Source: Diphasiastrum complanatum
Lineage: Eukaryota > Streptophyta > Lycopodiopsida > Lycopodiales > Lycopodiaceae
NCBI GenBank assembly: GCA_029204225.1
Contig: CM055092.1
Span: forward strand, 84,472,694-84,536,693
DNA: 64,000 bases
Direction: 5' to 3'
Position numbers and translations under genes: made by a program. The notes beneath the pieces were generated by a model, which was not told the DNA's origin, made no database searches, and saw only the letters and a program-made list of their open reading frames with translations. Positions 1 through 10,689 of this stretch are shown piece by piece (the stretch's first letter is position 1; the number at the start of each line of letters is the position of its first letter).

Positions 1-1364
1 TTCAACACTTTCATTTGTGATTCCATAAAACGTGATTATTTGGTATAGTAGGGATGCATATGGCACAATGTTTAAAATTATGAAAGAGGCATTTAGACAA
101 GTACATATAAAACAATTTCCTATTCCACGGCCCTTTCAAATCAAATTAGAGAGGGATGTGTTAAGCAAGGCTTTGCAACAAAAGAGTTTCTTTTTCTCGG
201 TAGTCAGTAAGCAAACCATTCAACATATTTTCCAAACAATGATTTTTTTCATTGAATTACTAATGCCATAACTTTTTAATCTTTCACAATAATTCAATAA
301 ACTATTGTGTCCTTCACACAAAAATACTATGAGTTGTGTGACTGATCTAAATCTGGATATTGCATCAAGCTTGGATCTATTGGATATAAACTTCCATCAA
401 CCCATAGATTACAATGTTTCTTGTTCTCCGTCCTATGATCCACAATTTGGTGAGCTGGTAAGGTGGATCCTTTCAGATTTTTTTTGACAGTGGAGCATAT
501 TCTGTAGGAAGATCAATATGGAGATGATACTTAGACATCTTAATAATCGATAGATTAATATAGTAGAAAGCCAAATTGTTATATATATCTTGCAAGCTAT
601 TAAAACTGGTTTTAATCGAAAAAAAATTTCAACTGCAAAAGTTTGAAATGACCTTGGCGCTCTTTTTGATCCAACACACTCCATATTTCTTGCTTTATAT
701 GCAAAATCAAAGCTTCGTAGTTATAAGCAACAACTTTCTCAATAGATGTCTGTTGAAATTGCAAATTTTTGAATTGAAAAAATTTGAAATAACCTTGCCA
801 CTCCTTTTGATCTAACACACTCCATATTTTTTGGATTGCAAAAATTTAAATTCACGTTGGCATTCATTGTGATCCAAAATATTCAAAGTTTTTTGCCATG
901 ATATTCAGATCGATAAGATTGTTTTCCTTTGATGTGAACACTATCAATAGATGAAAAGAAATTGTGATGTGCAACATGCTTTGCATTTACACAAGAAGTC
1001 ATGTTAGTTAATGGTAAAAAATAAAAACTTGAAGTACGGACCCTTCCAGTTAACTACAAATGTTACTAGTGAGTCTAAGTCATCGGAGTTGTGCAGGCAG
1101 ACCAAAAACTTGGTCGGAGTTTTAAAATCTGACAGTTTTCTCTCTCTTATGTGGCATTTCTTAGATAGCCCTTTTGGGCCTTGGAACTTCTCTAATGTAT
1201 AATAGGTATTCTCGAATGAAGTCTCAAATCCACAAGCCACCCACCAACCCATTCGAGAGATGGGAACCTATGAGAGCTGAAGTTGCATATGACCGACTGA
1301 AAATTTCATGCTGCTGAATCCTCACATGCAAGAGCTCACTTAAACGGGGCTTTTGCCAACCTTG
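1..1364. other. Gene-free AT-rich sequence with a degenerate duplication
   Basis: No gene is recognised. Positions about 637-712 and 778-889 are two diverged copies of the same AT-rich unit (shared words include TTTTGATC and CACACTCCATAT), about 142 bp apart. Short open frames here have no domain signature and overlap on both strands, so they are treated as chance. Confidence 0.4.
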
Positions 1365-2109
1365 GGTTGATGCCACAATAGAAGCACTTGAGCTTTGACC
1401 TATCCTTCTTTTTGCCACTTGAAGAAGCATCCACTTGATCTTGCCCTTTAGACCACTTACTTATGGTTTTGCCCTTAAATTTGCCCTTTGTAAACATATC
1501 ATCCTCTTGAAGTGTCGATGTAGATCCACCTCTTGCTTAAAGCCTATATTCCTCATTGATCAAGATCTCTTGAAGAGCCATCAAACTTGGCAAAGTCTTT
1601 TGAATAGCAATACTTTGAACAATGTTAGCATGAGCATCCAACAAGCCATTAAGAACTACTTGAGTAAGCTCTCCTTCCTTAATGCTTTCATCAATGCAAG
1701 CCAACTCATCATTCAATGCTTTCATTCTCAAAACAAAAGTACTTGGACTTTCTTCATTATTTTGCAAACAAGAAAATATTTGCCTTCTTAGAGTCAACAC
1801 TCTAGAAGTAGACTTGGATTCATAAAGTTTCTTCAATGAATTCCAAGCTTCCAAAGATGATGTGCACTTACCAACTTTCTTGAAAAGTTCATTGGTAGCA
1901 TTCATCTTTATCATGTGTAGAGCCTTCTTGGCCCTCTTGTCATACCTCATTTGATCTTGTTATGTTGTTGGTCTCTCCTCCAGACCTACAACAATGTCCA
2001 AAACATCATTCATCTCAAGAAGTGACTCCATCCTCACTTTCCACAATGAATACTTACTTGAGGTAAGCCTATCATTGGCTTCCAGCATGACTCCAATTGA
2101 GGTTGCCAT
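1365..2109 (-). pseudogene. Ty1/copia gag fragment (element K)
   Basis: This is the capsid (gag, UBN2-like) part of a Ty1/copia retrotransposon read on the minus strand. It starts at an ATG at 2109 and shows the family hallmarks: an early YSLWKVRMES block, then RAKKALHMIK, TSRVLTLRRQIF and LINEEYRL. It ends within a zinc knuckle (CFYCG at about 1385), so the second half of the knuckle and all of pol are missing. Two TAA stops interrupt it, at 1960-1962 and 1537-1539; related sequence suggests Gln codons at the second. The same gag type occurs in copia D (24543-24899) and copia I (45548 on), so all three belong to one clade. It is a dead remnant. Confidence 0.85.
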
Positions 2110-2696
2110 GTAGCAATGACCTGATCTTCTCTTTCAACCCTTTTCAATGCACGAAGCACTCCTTTGAACAACAACAAATGATTTCAAAAGAAATCACCAA
2201 GATTTGAAACTATCTCAAAAATTCTCTTCTAGCACTTATACCAAGCAAATCAACACATAGAATCATGGAATCTTGATCAACCTATGATCTATCCTCAATC
2301 TAATGACTTTTGCCACTTCCTAAGATTGAAACACACTCAAATGAAGTCCAAAAACCTCACTATCTAGAGATCCAATCAAAATTAGGGTTTTGACAAAATC
2401 ACAAAAAATTGACTATTTCAAATCTACATGCAAATGCTAAAAATTTGATATGCAATCTATTAGCCACCACTTCGGCTGATCCAATGATCTAAAAATCGGC
2501 CAAATCCAGTATGTGAATTCAAAAATCAGAATTGATCAAGTTTATAAACCTATATAGAGTTTTGATCTACAAAAGATAATCTACAAAAGCAAAAGACTCG
2601 ATTTTGGTGTAGAGTCCTCTCTAGCATGCTCTAGACTTGATATCTTCACCAAATCATTGATAGATCCGATTTCCTCCTTCATAACCTGAAACACAA
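2110..2696 (-). other. 5' leader of copia K
   Basis: Untranslated leader between the primer binding site and gag ATG of the minus-strand copia K. No open frame or structured motif was recognised. Confidence 0.5.
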
Positions 2697-2708
2697 GCTC
2701 TGATACCA
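2697..2708 (-). promoter_or_regulatory. Primer binding site of copia K
   Basis: The minus strand reads TGGTATCAGAGC, the standard copia site complementary to initiator methionine tRNA. It lies about 590 bp upstream of the element's gag ATG, as expected. The 5' LTR that should abut it is missing: a CACTA fragment starts only a few bases away. Confidence 0.8.
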
Positions 2709-2711
2709 TTT

Positions 2712-2845
2712 TAAGGAGATGCTACTTGGCATGAGTTTAGGGATGAGCTTCGCCATTTGCATTTGGGGTTGGTGATGGATGGTGTGAATCCATTTGGTTT
2801 GCGCTCCACATCATGGTCCACTTGGCCGATTGTCCTGACATGCAA
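2712..2845 (+). pseudogene. CACTA transposase (TNP2) fragment
   Basis: A short stretch reads WHEFRDEL then LGLVMDGVNPFG and STWSTWPIVL, the central block of the CACTA (En/Spm) TNP2 transposase. The same block in the CACTA-2 remnant reads LAMDGINPF and STWSTWPVVL (about 18070-18135). Nothing of the family follows, so the fragment is about 40 codons. It abuts the primer binding site of copia K, so one of the two was truncated by the other's insertion or by deletion. Confidence 0.75.
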
Positions 2846-3440
2846 ATCTGGATCTGTGTGTGTAGGTTTAGACCCGACAAATCTGTGTATGTTTGAGCAA
2901 GGGAAGTTAAATAAGTCTTTTACATTCTTCTCAGGCTCAGGAGCTAGGCTACATAGTAGAGCTTCTGAGGTTGAGGAGAATTTGTAAACATTTGGCCCAT
3001 TGCCATTGTTGTTTCACTTTTCATAATAGACATTGTCTCCATTTTTCTGTTTGCTTGATCATCTTGCAAAACCATTTGAGCACAGTTTCCTATTTTTCAT
3101 GAGCATTCTCACGAACCATGGTCTGCTTTTTTCATCCAAAATCCTAAATGAATCAGATTCTGACAATCTCTTGAAAAGTTTCAAGAAATCAAGAAGCCAC
3201 CGAAACTCAAGATTTCATGAAGTCCCATTTTGACAGGTAGCTATTTCTACACCTTCATCTACATTTGACCTACCATCTCTCATGTTCTTGGATGATTTGC
3301 TAATGTTTCAACTTTTCTATTTCTTGTTCTTACACCATGTCAAGAACTCTTGAAACCTGAATATTTTACAAACAACAATCCCTCACACCAAGCTACATCG
3401 AAAATGTTTTGAACACTATGATGAACAACTTGTTTGCAAA
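2846..3440. other. No recognisable gene
   Basis: Short open frames on the plus strand (2757-2987 beyond the CACTA block, and 3033-3233) show no known domain. Nothing else is supported. Confidence 0.3.
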
Positions 3441-3565
3441 GTTCTATCACACAGTTGGCTGATCACACTTCCCATAGACGTGTTCTATCAAACAGACAGC
3501 TGATCACAGTAACCATAACACTCTTCTATCCCACATTTTGTTGATCACCTACCCAAGCCATTCGG
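3441..3565. repeat. Three-copy tandem repeat, 41-bp period
   Basis: Units start at 3441, 3482 and 3523, each beginning TTCTATC and containing GATCAC about 20 bases later. The copies are diverged. Confidence 0.6.
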
Positions 3566-3960
3566 CTGATGACCTACAAATACCTCACCTTGCTTGCACA
3601 CGCACCTACAAACAAACACTCCACAAGCAAATAAAACGAGACTTGCAAGAAAACTGATCTGCTTGCCAAGCATTCTTCAAACATCTATGCAAACAAACAC
3701 CTGCAAGAAACACTCTTGTAGATTTGTTCTGCATTAACACATTGCCAACACCTCCACATGCCACCTGCAAACTTGCTCACGTTCCCCAATGACCTGCAAC
3801 CATCACAACTAGCACACACATATCCTGCAACACCGAGACCTCCACCCTTGCTTCCTTCTCCACACCTCATCTGACAGAACCGAATAGCAGCCTTCTCCAT
3901 CAACTAACCGAGCAAAATCTCACCGCCTGCTCCATCCTTTCACGACTACGGCTCCTTCCA

Positions 3961-4166
3961 TCCACATTTGCCCGAGTTTTCTTGCATTCACGTTTGTCCG
4001 AGTCTCCCTACATCCATGTTTCTCGAGTTTTCCTACATCCACGTTTTTTTGAGTTTTTCTGCATTCACATTGTCCAAGTGTCCCTGCATTCGCGTTTGTC
4101 CGAGTCTCTCTACATCCACCTTTTCTTGAGTTTCCCTGCATCCACATTTGCCCAAGCCCTTCTGCT
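3961..4166. repeat. Minisatellite, 8 units of 25-26 bp
   Basis: Units start at 3961, 3987, 4013, 4038, 4064, 4089, 4115 and 4141. Each has the plan TCCAC-rich start, then GAGT in the middle, then CTRCA at the end. The period is not a multiple of three, so the repetitive open frames over it on both strands are by-products of the repeat, not genes. Confidence 0.85.
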
Positions 4167-4437
4167 CTTCTGAGTCAAAGTCGATCGAGGATACATGAGA
4201 TTAGCTTTGGAAACAACAGATGGAGTTGCTTAATCAACAACAACAACTATAAATGGAGAAACTCACTAAAGAGTTTTGTGACACATTGACGTCTATCCAA
4301 ATTAGTATGCCTGGTCAGCCAAACCCTACACAGGTACCTTATAGATGAAAACCCATCTGGTGTCCACATTACCGGGTTATGCATCCTATTGATGCTTTCC
4401 CTTCATTTCAGCCTATCCAAGCACATGCCATCCAACG

Positions 4438-4707
4438 ATGAAGACACATTCCTCGCATTATAACGAATACCCGCCAGAAAATCTAGAACCACTAGCCATA
4501 GACGATGGCTATGCCATTACGCAAGGGCCAATGAACAACATATGTTTCATTTGTGGTGAAACCGGCCATTTCATGGTTGATTGTTCAGTCAAGACCAAGT
4601 ACCATGCCAAGTGTCCCGATTGTGTTAGAAAACATAGTTTCAAAGACTGTCCACAACAACCACCTAAGATCCTACCTGCCCGCCATGTCCATTACGAATC
4701 TAGTTAA
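4438..4707 (+). pseudogene. CCHC zinc-knuckle fragment, probably retroelement gag
   Basis: The 89-codon frame contains a perfect CX2CX4HX4C zinc knuckle (CFICGETGHFMVDC) followed by a second Cys/His cluster, CPDCVRKHSFKDC, spaced CX2CX3HX4C, one residue short of the canonical form. Zinc knuckles of this kind bind nucleic acid in retroelement gag proteins. No gag, protease or reverse transcriptase motif was found nearby, so assignment to a retroelement is inference; a host knuckle protein fragment is possible. Confidence 0.5.
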
Positions 4708-7300
4708 GATCTTCTCGACAACACCACACGAGCACCATAGTAACAAACCAATAAACCTGCTGCTCAATCGGGAAGTTTTGTGCAAACTTCTATAATATAC
4801 CAAGATTAACCAAATCGATCATGCACCAGAGATGCCAATGATAAAATGAGTTCTTGTCGAAAGTTAGTGAAATTGATATTCTATCATCTGCTACAATTTC
4901 CAACTAAGAGCACCTTCCCCAGGGATTGACATTTTTTTTGCCTTTTTGCAATCTCAAATCTATATGTCTCCCCATTCTGCGAAGATTTCTAAGGCCTTAG
5001 ACAAAGTTGATCATTTGATCTCCCAACAAGAGATTTACCAAACAACTATGGGAATGTGAAATCTCTATGGAAATTCATTTTATGAATCTCCTTGTTCAGA
5101 GGAGTACTACAGAAATAGTATTTTCACCTTCCATGCATTTCAAGCTATATCTTACACACCTTTAGTGTCACCAATCCTACCTTGTTTTTAACAAGGGTAT
5201 GTCAGAGTTCTTTTACTCTAAAGACCAATAGCAAATTCTAATCGTCAAGGTGGAATTCCAATATTGATGAATGAAATTTTTGTTCCACATGGTGCTCTAC
5301 AGTTACCCACTCTCTATACGATGGTCTATTTCCTTGTTTATTTTTCTCATTTTTTATGTGCATGATTTTTAAGTGTTGTTTTCTTGTAAGTGCATGTATT
5401 CTTTCACAAGGGTTAGCCATTGATAAAGAGTCATCACTGTCGAGTATATCAAGAATGAATTTTCTATTCTTCTATCCATCTCCAGATCACCTTGTAGCGA
5501 GTTTAGGATTTTATGTGCATATTGCAAATTTAAAAAATCCATGTCACTTTAGAGTTGATTCATGCGTCTCATTGTCATATTAATCTTCAAATCAACTACA
5601 ACAAGATTGAAACAAATTTACTTAAAATTTGTTCCATCTTTAGTCCAGTCACATGTTTCAACTGCGTGCTCCAAACGACAATCCAATCTTGAGCATGAAA
5701 GTTATCAGCAACAACATCCCCACCAACAGATATTTTTTTGGGGGGGAGAGACTAGATTTGCAGACATCCACTAGAGCAGCCACATTGCCAACAACAACAT
5801 CACCAGCCAAGGTCACAAGCAAGCGACAAAAAAGACACGACTAAGAAGACAAATGGGCAATCCAAAGAGACTCAATCAGAAGAAATACCCCAGTCACAAC
5901 GAAGATTTTTGAAAAGATAGGAAATACAAGTATTGGAAAATCAGTCTTCTTCTTCAACCACTTCCTACGTCCATACCATCTGCTGATGTCACCACCACCA
6001 CCCTTCCTTCCATTTCTCTATTTTTCCATCATCTCGTTATCCATCTGAGAAATCCCCAATTTTTAGACCTTGATAGTCTTACAAGCAACTAGTAGATCAT
6101 TACAAGTGTCTTCCGGAGACCAACTACCACCTACAATGGACGGTTAGCCAGAAAGAAGATCTAAGAAAGCAGACGAAGTAGCAAAACGAAATAAAGAAAA
6201 GAAGCTGAGGAGGAAAGGACAAAACTTAAGCAACAAATGAGTCAAATCGATCTTGATCAAAAGAAACTCTCTGGAGCAATGATAGTCAAATTCCCTTATA
6301 TGAAGCTCAAAGAGATCCAAAAGTAATGGATCAGATTAAGAAAGAGTTGTGCAAAAATAAAAGAGAAAGATGACAGCGAGCCTACAGAATAAAGCGAGCT
6401 CCTCACCCAGCAAGTGGTGGTCAAAGCTTGACATTGTCCAAGGCTGCAACTATAGTACATCAGTTTCTTCATTCTTCCACCAAGTCCCTATCCAACTCAT
6501 CTATCCAAATCTGTTTCTACCACCAAGTTGTTGATGAGTCCATTCCCTTGAAGATTGATAGCCCAAGGTTTGTGCAAACTTACCAATCGAAGTTCCTCCT
6601 CTTGTCGTCAAGGCAAGAGCATCGAGAAGACTGGAACTTCAATTGTGAGAAGAACTGAGAAAACACCCAAAAGCAAATGGAGCATATAGACCTCCCAAAA
6701 GTTAGAATCTGGCAAGAAACTGTCTCTCTATAACCCTCTTATATCCCTCTCTATATGCCTCTCTATAAATGTTTGAAAAAACAGTTAAAATTTGGTAGGC
6801 TTATACTGAAGCCAAAAACCGGACTCGAGGCTCAAGCTCTCCACTCCTCTCACAACTTATTTTAAAAACTATCTTTCAAAAAAAGGCTCAAAAAAAGCCT
6901 TGGAAATCGCCGTCCTCTTGCATGATTATGACTTTGGTTGGAAAGGCGTAAAGAAACTCTATCTAGAGTTAGGAGTACGTACCCAAACTCACTATGGGTG
7001 AAAGCGAAGCAATGGGGGATGAGGTTGATGAGGATAACCATTGATAAAGAACTGTGCCTGCATTTTGATGATGAGAAAGTCCCGCACACACCACATATAA
7101 AGTTCCATAACCCAATCAAGGAACAACGGAATGATGCAATATGGTTTAAAATTCAGGAACATAAACTTGAAATCACATATCATCTACTAAAACTAGTCTT
7201 TATATTTTTTGGCACTCCCTTAACCAACTTCTACACATAGTTTTGCCATTGCACAATAAGGCCATAAGAACCTAAACATGCAATATGAACACTAAGAAAT
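4708..7300. other. 2.6 kb without a recognised gene
   Basis: Scattered short frames occur on both strands, some low-complexity (Gln/Thr/Ser-rich near 5650-5840, Lys/Glu-rich near 6170-6400). None carries a motif I can name. The sequence may be decayed retroelement, given the zinc knuckle just upstream, but this is not shown. Confidence 0.3.
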
Positions 7301-7307
7301 GGGAGTA

Positions 7308-7413
7308 TTTAGAATGGTGAGGTTCTTTGCTAAACTGGCAGCGAAGAAGTCTTTCATCCGGCACCTCCTGCTTCAGACGGCTGTGGCATGGCGACAGTTG
7401 TAACGGGTAAAGC

Positions 7414-7459
<46 letters not shown>

Positions 7460-7700
7460 ACATTATACATTGTATAAAATGGGTGAAAGGAAAGTGGGGT
7501 GGATAAGGGAATTGAAGAAAGGAGCACTCAATTCAAAGCAAAGGTGGTAGATTATGCAACAGGGAACTAAAGGTTCATGACATGCCTGGAAAGCATCTTG
7601 AACCGACAAAGTATGAGATACTCAATGTGTTCTGTGATGATATGGAGGATTCTCAGAAGCAATCAATTATAGAGTTTAGCCATCCAGAAAGGCCATAGAA
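7308..7700 (+). other. Possible exon-like stretches upstream of the LBD gene
   Basis: Two stretches look more gene-like than their surroundings. From an ATG at about 7310 a 29-codon run begins MVRFFAKLAAKKSFIR, basic and hydrophobic like an organelle-targeting leader, and is followed within 15 bases by a GGTAAAG donor-like site. At about 7571-7690 a frame contains HDMPGKHLEPTKYEI. I do not recognise either. They could be exons of an unknown gene, part of the LBD 5' region, or chance. Confidence 0.2.
7413..7462. repeat. Compound (CT)n(CA)n microsatellite
   Basis: About 22 bp of CT repeats run directly into about 28 bp of CA repeats, roughly 350 bp upstream of the LBD start codon. Confidence 0.95.
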
Positions 7701-7809
7701 AAATTTGTTCCACGAAGATTGCTGAAGAAGTGCATGTTTTGGATAAGTTGTTTATCTGAGTCGGTTCAGTGAAGGTTTGCACCAGCGCCCATCGATCTGA
7801 TTAGGAACA

Positions 7810-8565
7810 ATGTTGGACAACATATGGAAAGAAACCAAAGATGTGAAATTGCAAGATAGTGAGAAGGATCTTCGGTTGCATCCATACAGAAAGCTGCATC
7901 TTTCACTGACATCTGCTTCAGGGACGTCAGCATGCGCGGCGTGTAGAGTGCTTCGCCGTAAGTGCACCAATGAGTGTTTGTTTGCTCCCTATTTTCCTCC
8001 AGATCAACCACAAAAGTTTGCACATGTGCACAAGGTCTTTGGAGTGGCCAACATAACCAAGATGCTGCACGAGTTGCCTCCGATGCAGAGGGAAAATTGT
8101 ATCGATTCAATGGCATTTGAGGCCAACGCAAGGGTGCAGGCAAGTTTCTCGCTTGTGTATGTAGAAGCGCTTTCTTGTGAATGCTTGAGGTCTTATTTCT
8201 GTCATAGCTGTGTAGCTCCAGATTCTGACGTAGTTTGAAGGCGAACTGTGCAGGATCCCGTGTTTGGTTGTGTTGGTGTGATATCGCTCCTGCAGGAGCA
8301 GATAGCACATTTACAGGCGCAGCTTACATTGGCTAGAACTGAGGCTGCACGATTGAGAGAGGCCTTTGCCATTGCAGCTGCATTCACTACTGCAACTGAT
8401 GCCAAAACTACGGTTGCTCCAGAAGCTACAGTAGCCACAAATTATGCACAGGCACCCAGCTATCCTATCGTAGCAGAAGCTGATACTGATGCAGTGCGAT
8501 CAACTACTGAAGAACCTGTTTCAGCGGTAACTGCAAGATCATCAGCTACTGCAGAGATGCAATAA
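7810..8565 (+). CDS. LOB-domain (LBD/AS2-like) transcription factor
   Basis: Plant-specific DNA-binding regulator, class I LBD family, expected in the nucleus. Exon 1 is 7810-8139 (110 codons) and exon 2 is 8254-8565 (103 codons plus TAA), giving about 213 residues. The LOB domain runs from residue 42: the CX2CX6CX3C zinc motif (CAACRVLRRKCTNEC), then FAPYFPPDQPQKF, the GAS block (KVFGVANITKML), and after the intron DPVFGCVG and a leucine-zipper-like coil (LX6LX3L, with Ala at the last heptad position). The tail is rich in Ala, Thr and Val. The ATG is the first after an in-frame TGA at 7798-7800. The closest relatives I can recall are the AS2/LBD6 and LBD25 types, which share the PYFPPDQPQKF and GVISLLQ blocks. 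The usual GAS triplet reads G-V-A here. The frame is intact across both exons. Confidence 0.92.
8140..8253 (+). other. GC-AG intron of the LBD gene
   Basis: The intron is 114 bp, phase 0, placed between ARVQ and DPVFG, the conserved LBD intron position. The donor reads CAG|GCAAGT, a GC donor with an otherwise perfect consensus, and the acceptor is GTGCAG|GAT. Reading through gives a stop soon after, so splicing is needed for the coil and the C-terminus. Confidence 0.85.
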
Positions 8566-8641
8566 GTAGCAGTGACGCGCGTTGAAGACTGCCTTTAAGT
8601 AGTGAACTGGAACTACGAGCTCTTGTCTTAGTAAAAGTCTA

Positions 8642-8651
8642 AATAAATAAA
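8642..8651 (+). terminator. Polyadenylation signal of the LBD gene
   Basis: Two overlapping AATAAA hexamers (8642-8647 and 8646-8651) lie about 80 bp after the stop codon. Confidence 0.5.
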
Positions 8652-9154
8652 GTGTCTATCAAGAATCGTACAGTGAACAGTATACTCCAATCGAACCATT
8701 GATCCTTCGCCTTATAAGTTTGAAGAACTAGCATGTGAGTTTTCTCTCAAGCACTGCAGAAGAGCACACATTCTTTACTAGCATAGAGAAGCAACTACAT
8801 CTAATCACGCCATTGCAAAATTTCATATGATACAAGTCCGAGGATCTTGCAGCTGATCCTGATCATGTAACAAGAAGTCATTATTTTTCCAAATGTCTGA
8901 TCAGCTTCTAAGAAGAACACTCAAGGGCTAACAACACTTTTGCTAGTAATTCATTTTGTGATCTTTGTATTATTGAAGTTTGAGAGAGCGATGTGTGTCA
9001 AAGATAAGAGCTAATTAAGTGTTTACAAGAGCCTTATTGTGAACTCTTCAAATTCTATGTTCAAATATGTTGTGTGTTATACTTGCACCTTCCTTGATGA
9101 CATGGGATAACATTGTGTGTGTCCATTACTTATGCACTTGAAACCTACAAGGAG
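8652..9154. other. Gene-free sequence 3' of the LBD gene
   Basis: No open frame of note and no recognised transposon sequence. Confidence 0.3.
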
Positions 9155-9304
9155 CATCTAATCATGACATCACCTTGTACTTAAGATACATGTCTTAAAT
9201 TGTTATGAGCAAGGTGCCATCAACTCGAACATCCAATCATGACATCACCTTGTACTTAAGACACATGTCCTAAATTGTTATGAGCAAGGTGCCATCAACT
9301 AGAA
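9155..9304. repeat. 75-bp tandem duplication
   Basis: Copy 1 is 9155-9229 and copy 2 is 9230-9304. They differ at only a few positions, so this is a recent duplication. Confidence 0.9.
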
Positions 9305-9490
9305 GAGCTTCGTTCATAAAAAAATTTATGAGGTGTGCCCTTGTATTTATGAAGTGCATTAATTTGTGGGAAAACATCCTTATGGCTCGAGGTCATAAAA
9401 TTTTTTAAGGGCCCCATGAAAGTGTCATAAAGATGACGTTGAAGGGCTCCAAAAATAATGTTCATAAAGTTTCATGAGACATACAATGTC

Positions 9491-9492
<2 letters not shown>

Positions 9493-9568
<76 letters not shown>
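9493..9568. repeat. (GA)38 microsatellite
   Basis: Uninterrupted GA dinucleotides over 76 bp. Leu-Ser repeat frames on the minus strand are artefacts of this tract. Confidence 0.97.
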
Positions 9569-9569
<1 letters not shown>

Positions 9570-9654
9570 GATCATAGATGGTCCCCTCTTGTAGAGAGAT
9601 AGGGTGGTCCTCACACTTGGGGAGAGGAGAGAAAGATGGCATGGCCACATGAGA

Positions 9655-9703
9655 AAGCCAGTTTTTGGATATGCAGCCAAGAACTAGCTCCAAAAACTGG
9701 CTT
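9655..9703. repeat. Hairpin with 15-bp perfect arms
   Basis: Arms 9655-9669 (AAGCCAGTTTTTGGA) and 9689-9703 are perfect reverse complements around a 19-nt loop. The word GGCCACATGAG also flanks the hairpin as a direct repeat. Confidence 0.8.
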
Positions 9704-10689
9704 CTGGCCACATGAGGTAAATTTGTGAGGTAGTTCTTGGCACTGAACTCCTAGCTAAGGTAGCACACCTAGGATGTGCGTTTTTGCATGGCTAGGAACT
9801 CAGCCAACCAGTTCGTGACACACATCCATGAACCAAAAGCTCATGTGCGTAGGCTCAGAGACATGTGGTCAACTCTCTTTTAGAGACACAAAGGGTGGAG
9901 TGGTGCATAAGTGATCCCCACTTGGACATAAATTTGCCATTTTGGTTAGCATCAATCATCCTTCACATATTAGACAAGATTCCCCAATGAAAAGGTCACT
10001 TGAAAATCCATTCCCCCTTACAAAAAAACATGTGGCATGTAAGATTGTTCCTTTAAAACCTTGTTGGTTGCCCACTCCTTTACTCACCTTGAAGTTTGAA
10101 GTTACAATACTGGAGCTCAATTTGAATTGGATAACCAGATTCTTGAAGCTCAAGGGCACATAAGCATAGACGATTACAGACACAAGTTTTAGCCTTTTTG
10201 GGCTTTGCCTTACAAAGCAAGACTCATTAATGTTGATGTGATCAACAAAGTTTGTGCAATGAGTTAAATCTAAAGGGCAAGCAACATTATAGATGTATGC
10301 CAAAAGCTATACAATTACTAACAAAATCAATGGTAGACAAGAAATAGATAAATCAATCAAGTATGAAGAGCATTTTTAGGGGATAATAGTTCAAAAAGCA
10401 AAGGTTATAAATCATATGACACTGCTAATGACAAAGTTGCTAGTCACCAGAGATGTTTTCTCTTAGAAGATATATTTCAATCTCTTAAAGGCAAAGAACA
10501 ATTTCAAGAAGTTTAAGACATTTGAAATACTTTACTAGAAATAGAATGTTTTGATGGATGTTTGTGCAGCTTATCAGACGAAGAATATAGTCGAGGGCAG
10601 AAATGTCAATAAGGTAGCTTTTATGTGAAGTCAATATACCATATTCTACAATGATTTTTTTGCAAGTTAACTGTTATCAATTTTTGCAA
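9704..10689. other. 1 kb without a recognised gene
   Basis: Short overlapping frames (about 9942-10303) show no family motif. Confidence 0.3.

Noticed and set aside
3961-4166. CRISPR-like array
   Set aside because: Units are contiguous with no unique spacers, and the DNA is plant nuclear. The same applies to 26097-26372 and 37561-37775.
3920-4173. Repetitive open frames on both strands
   Set aside because: Product of the 25-26-bp minisatellite; the period is not a multiple of three.
7766-8438. Minus-strand frames opposite the LBD gene
   Set aside because: Shadows of the LBD exons, whose plus-strand domain match is unambiguous.
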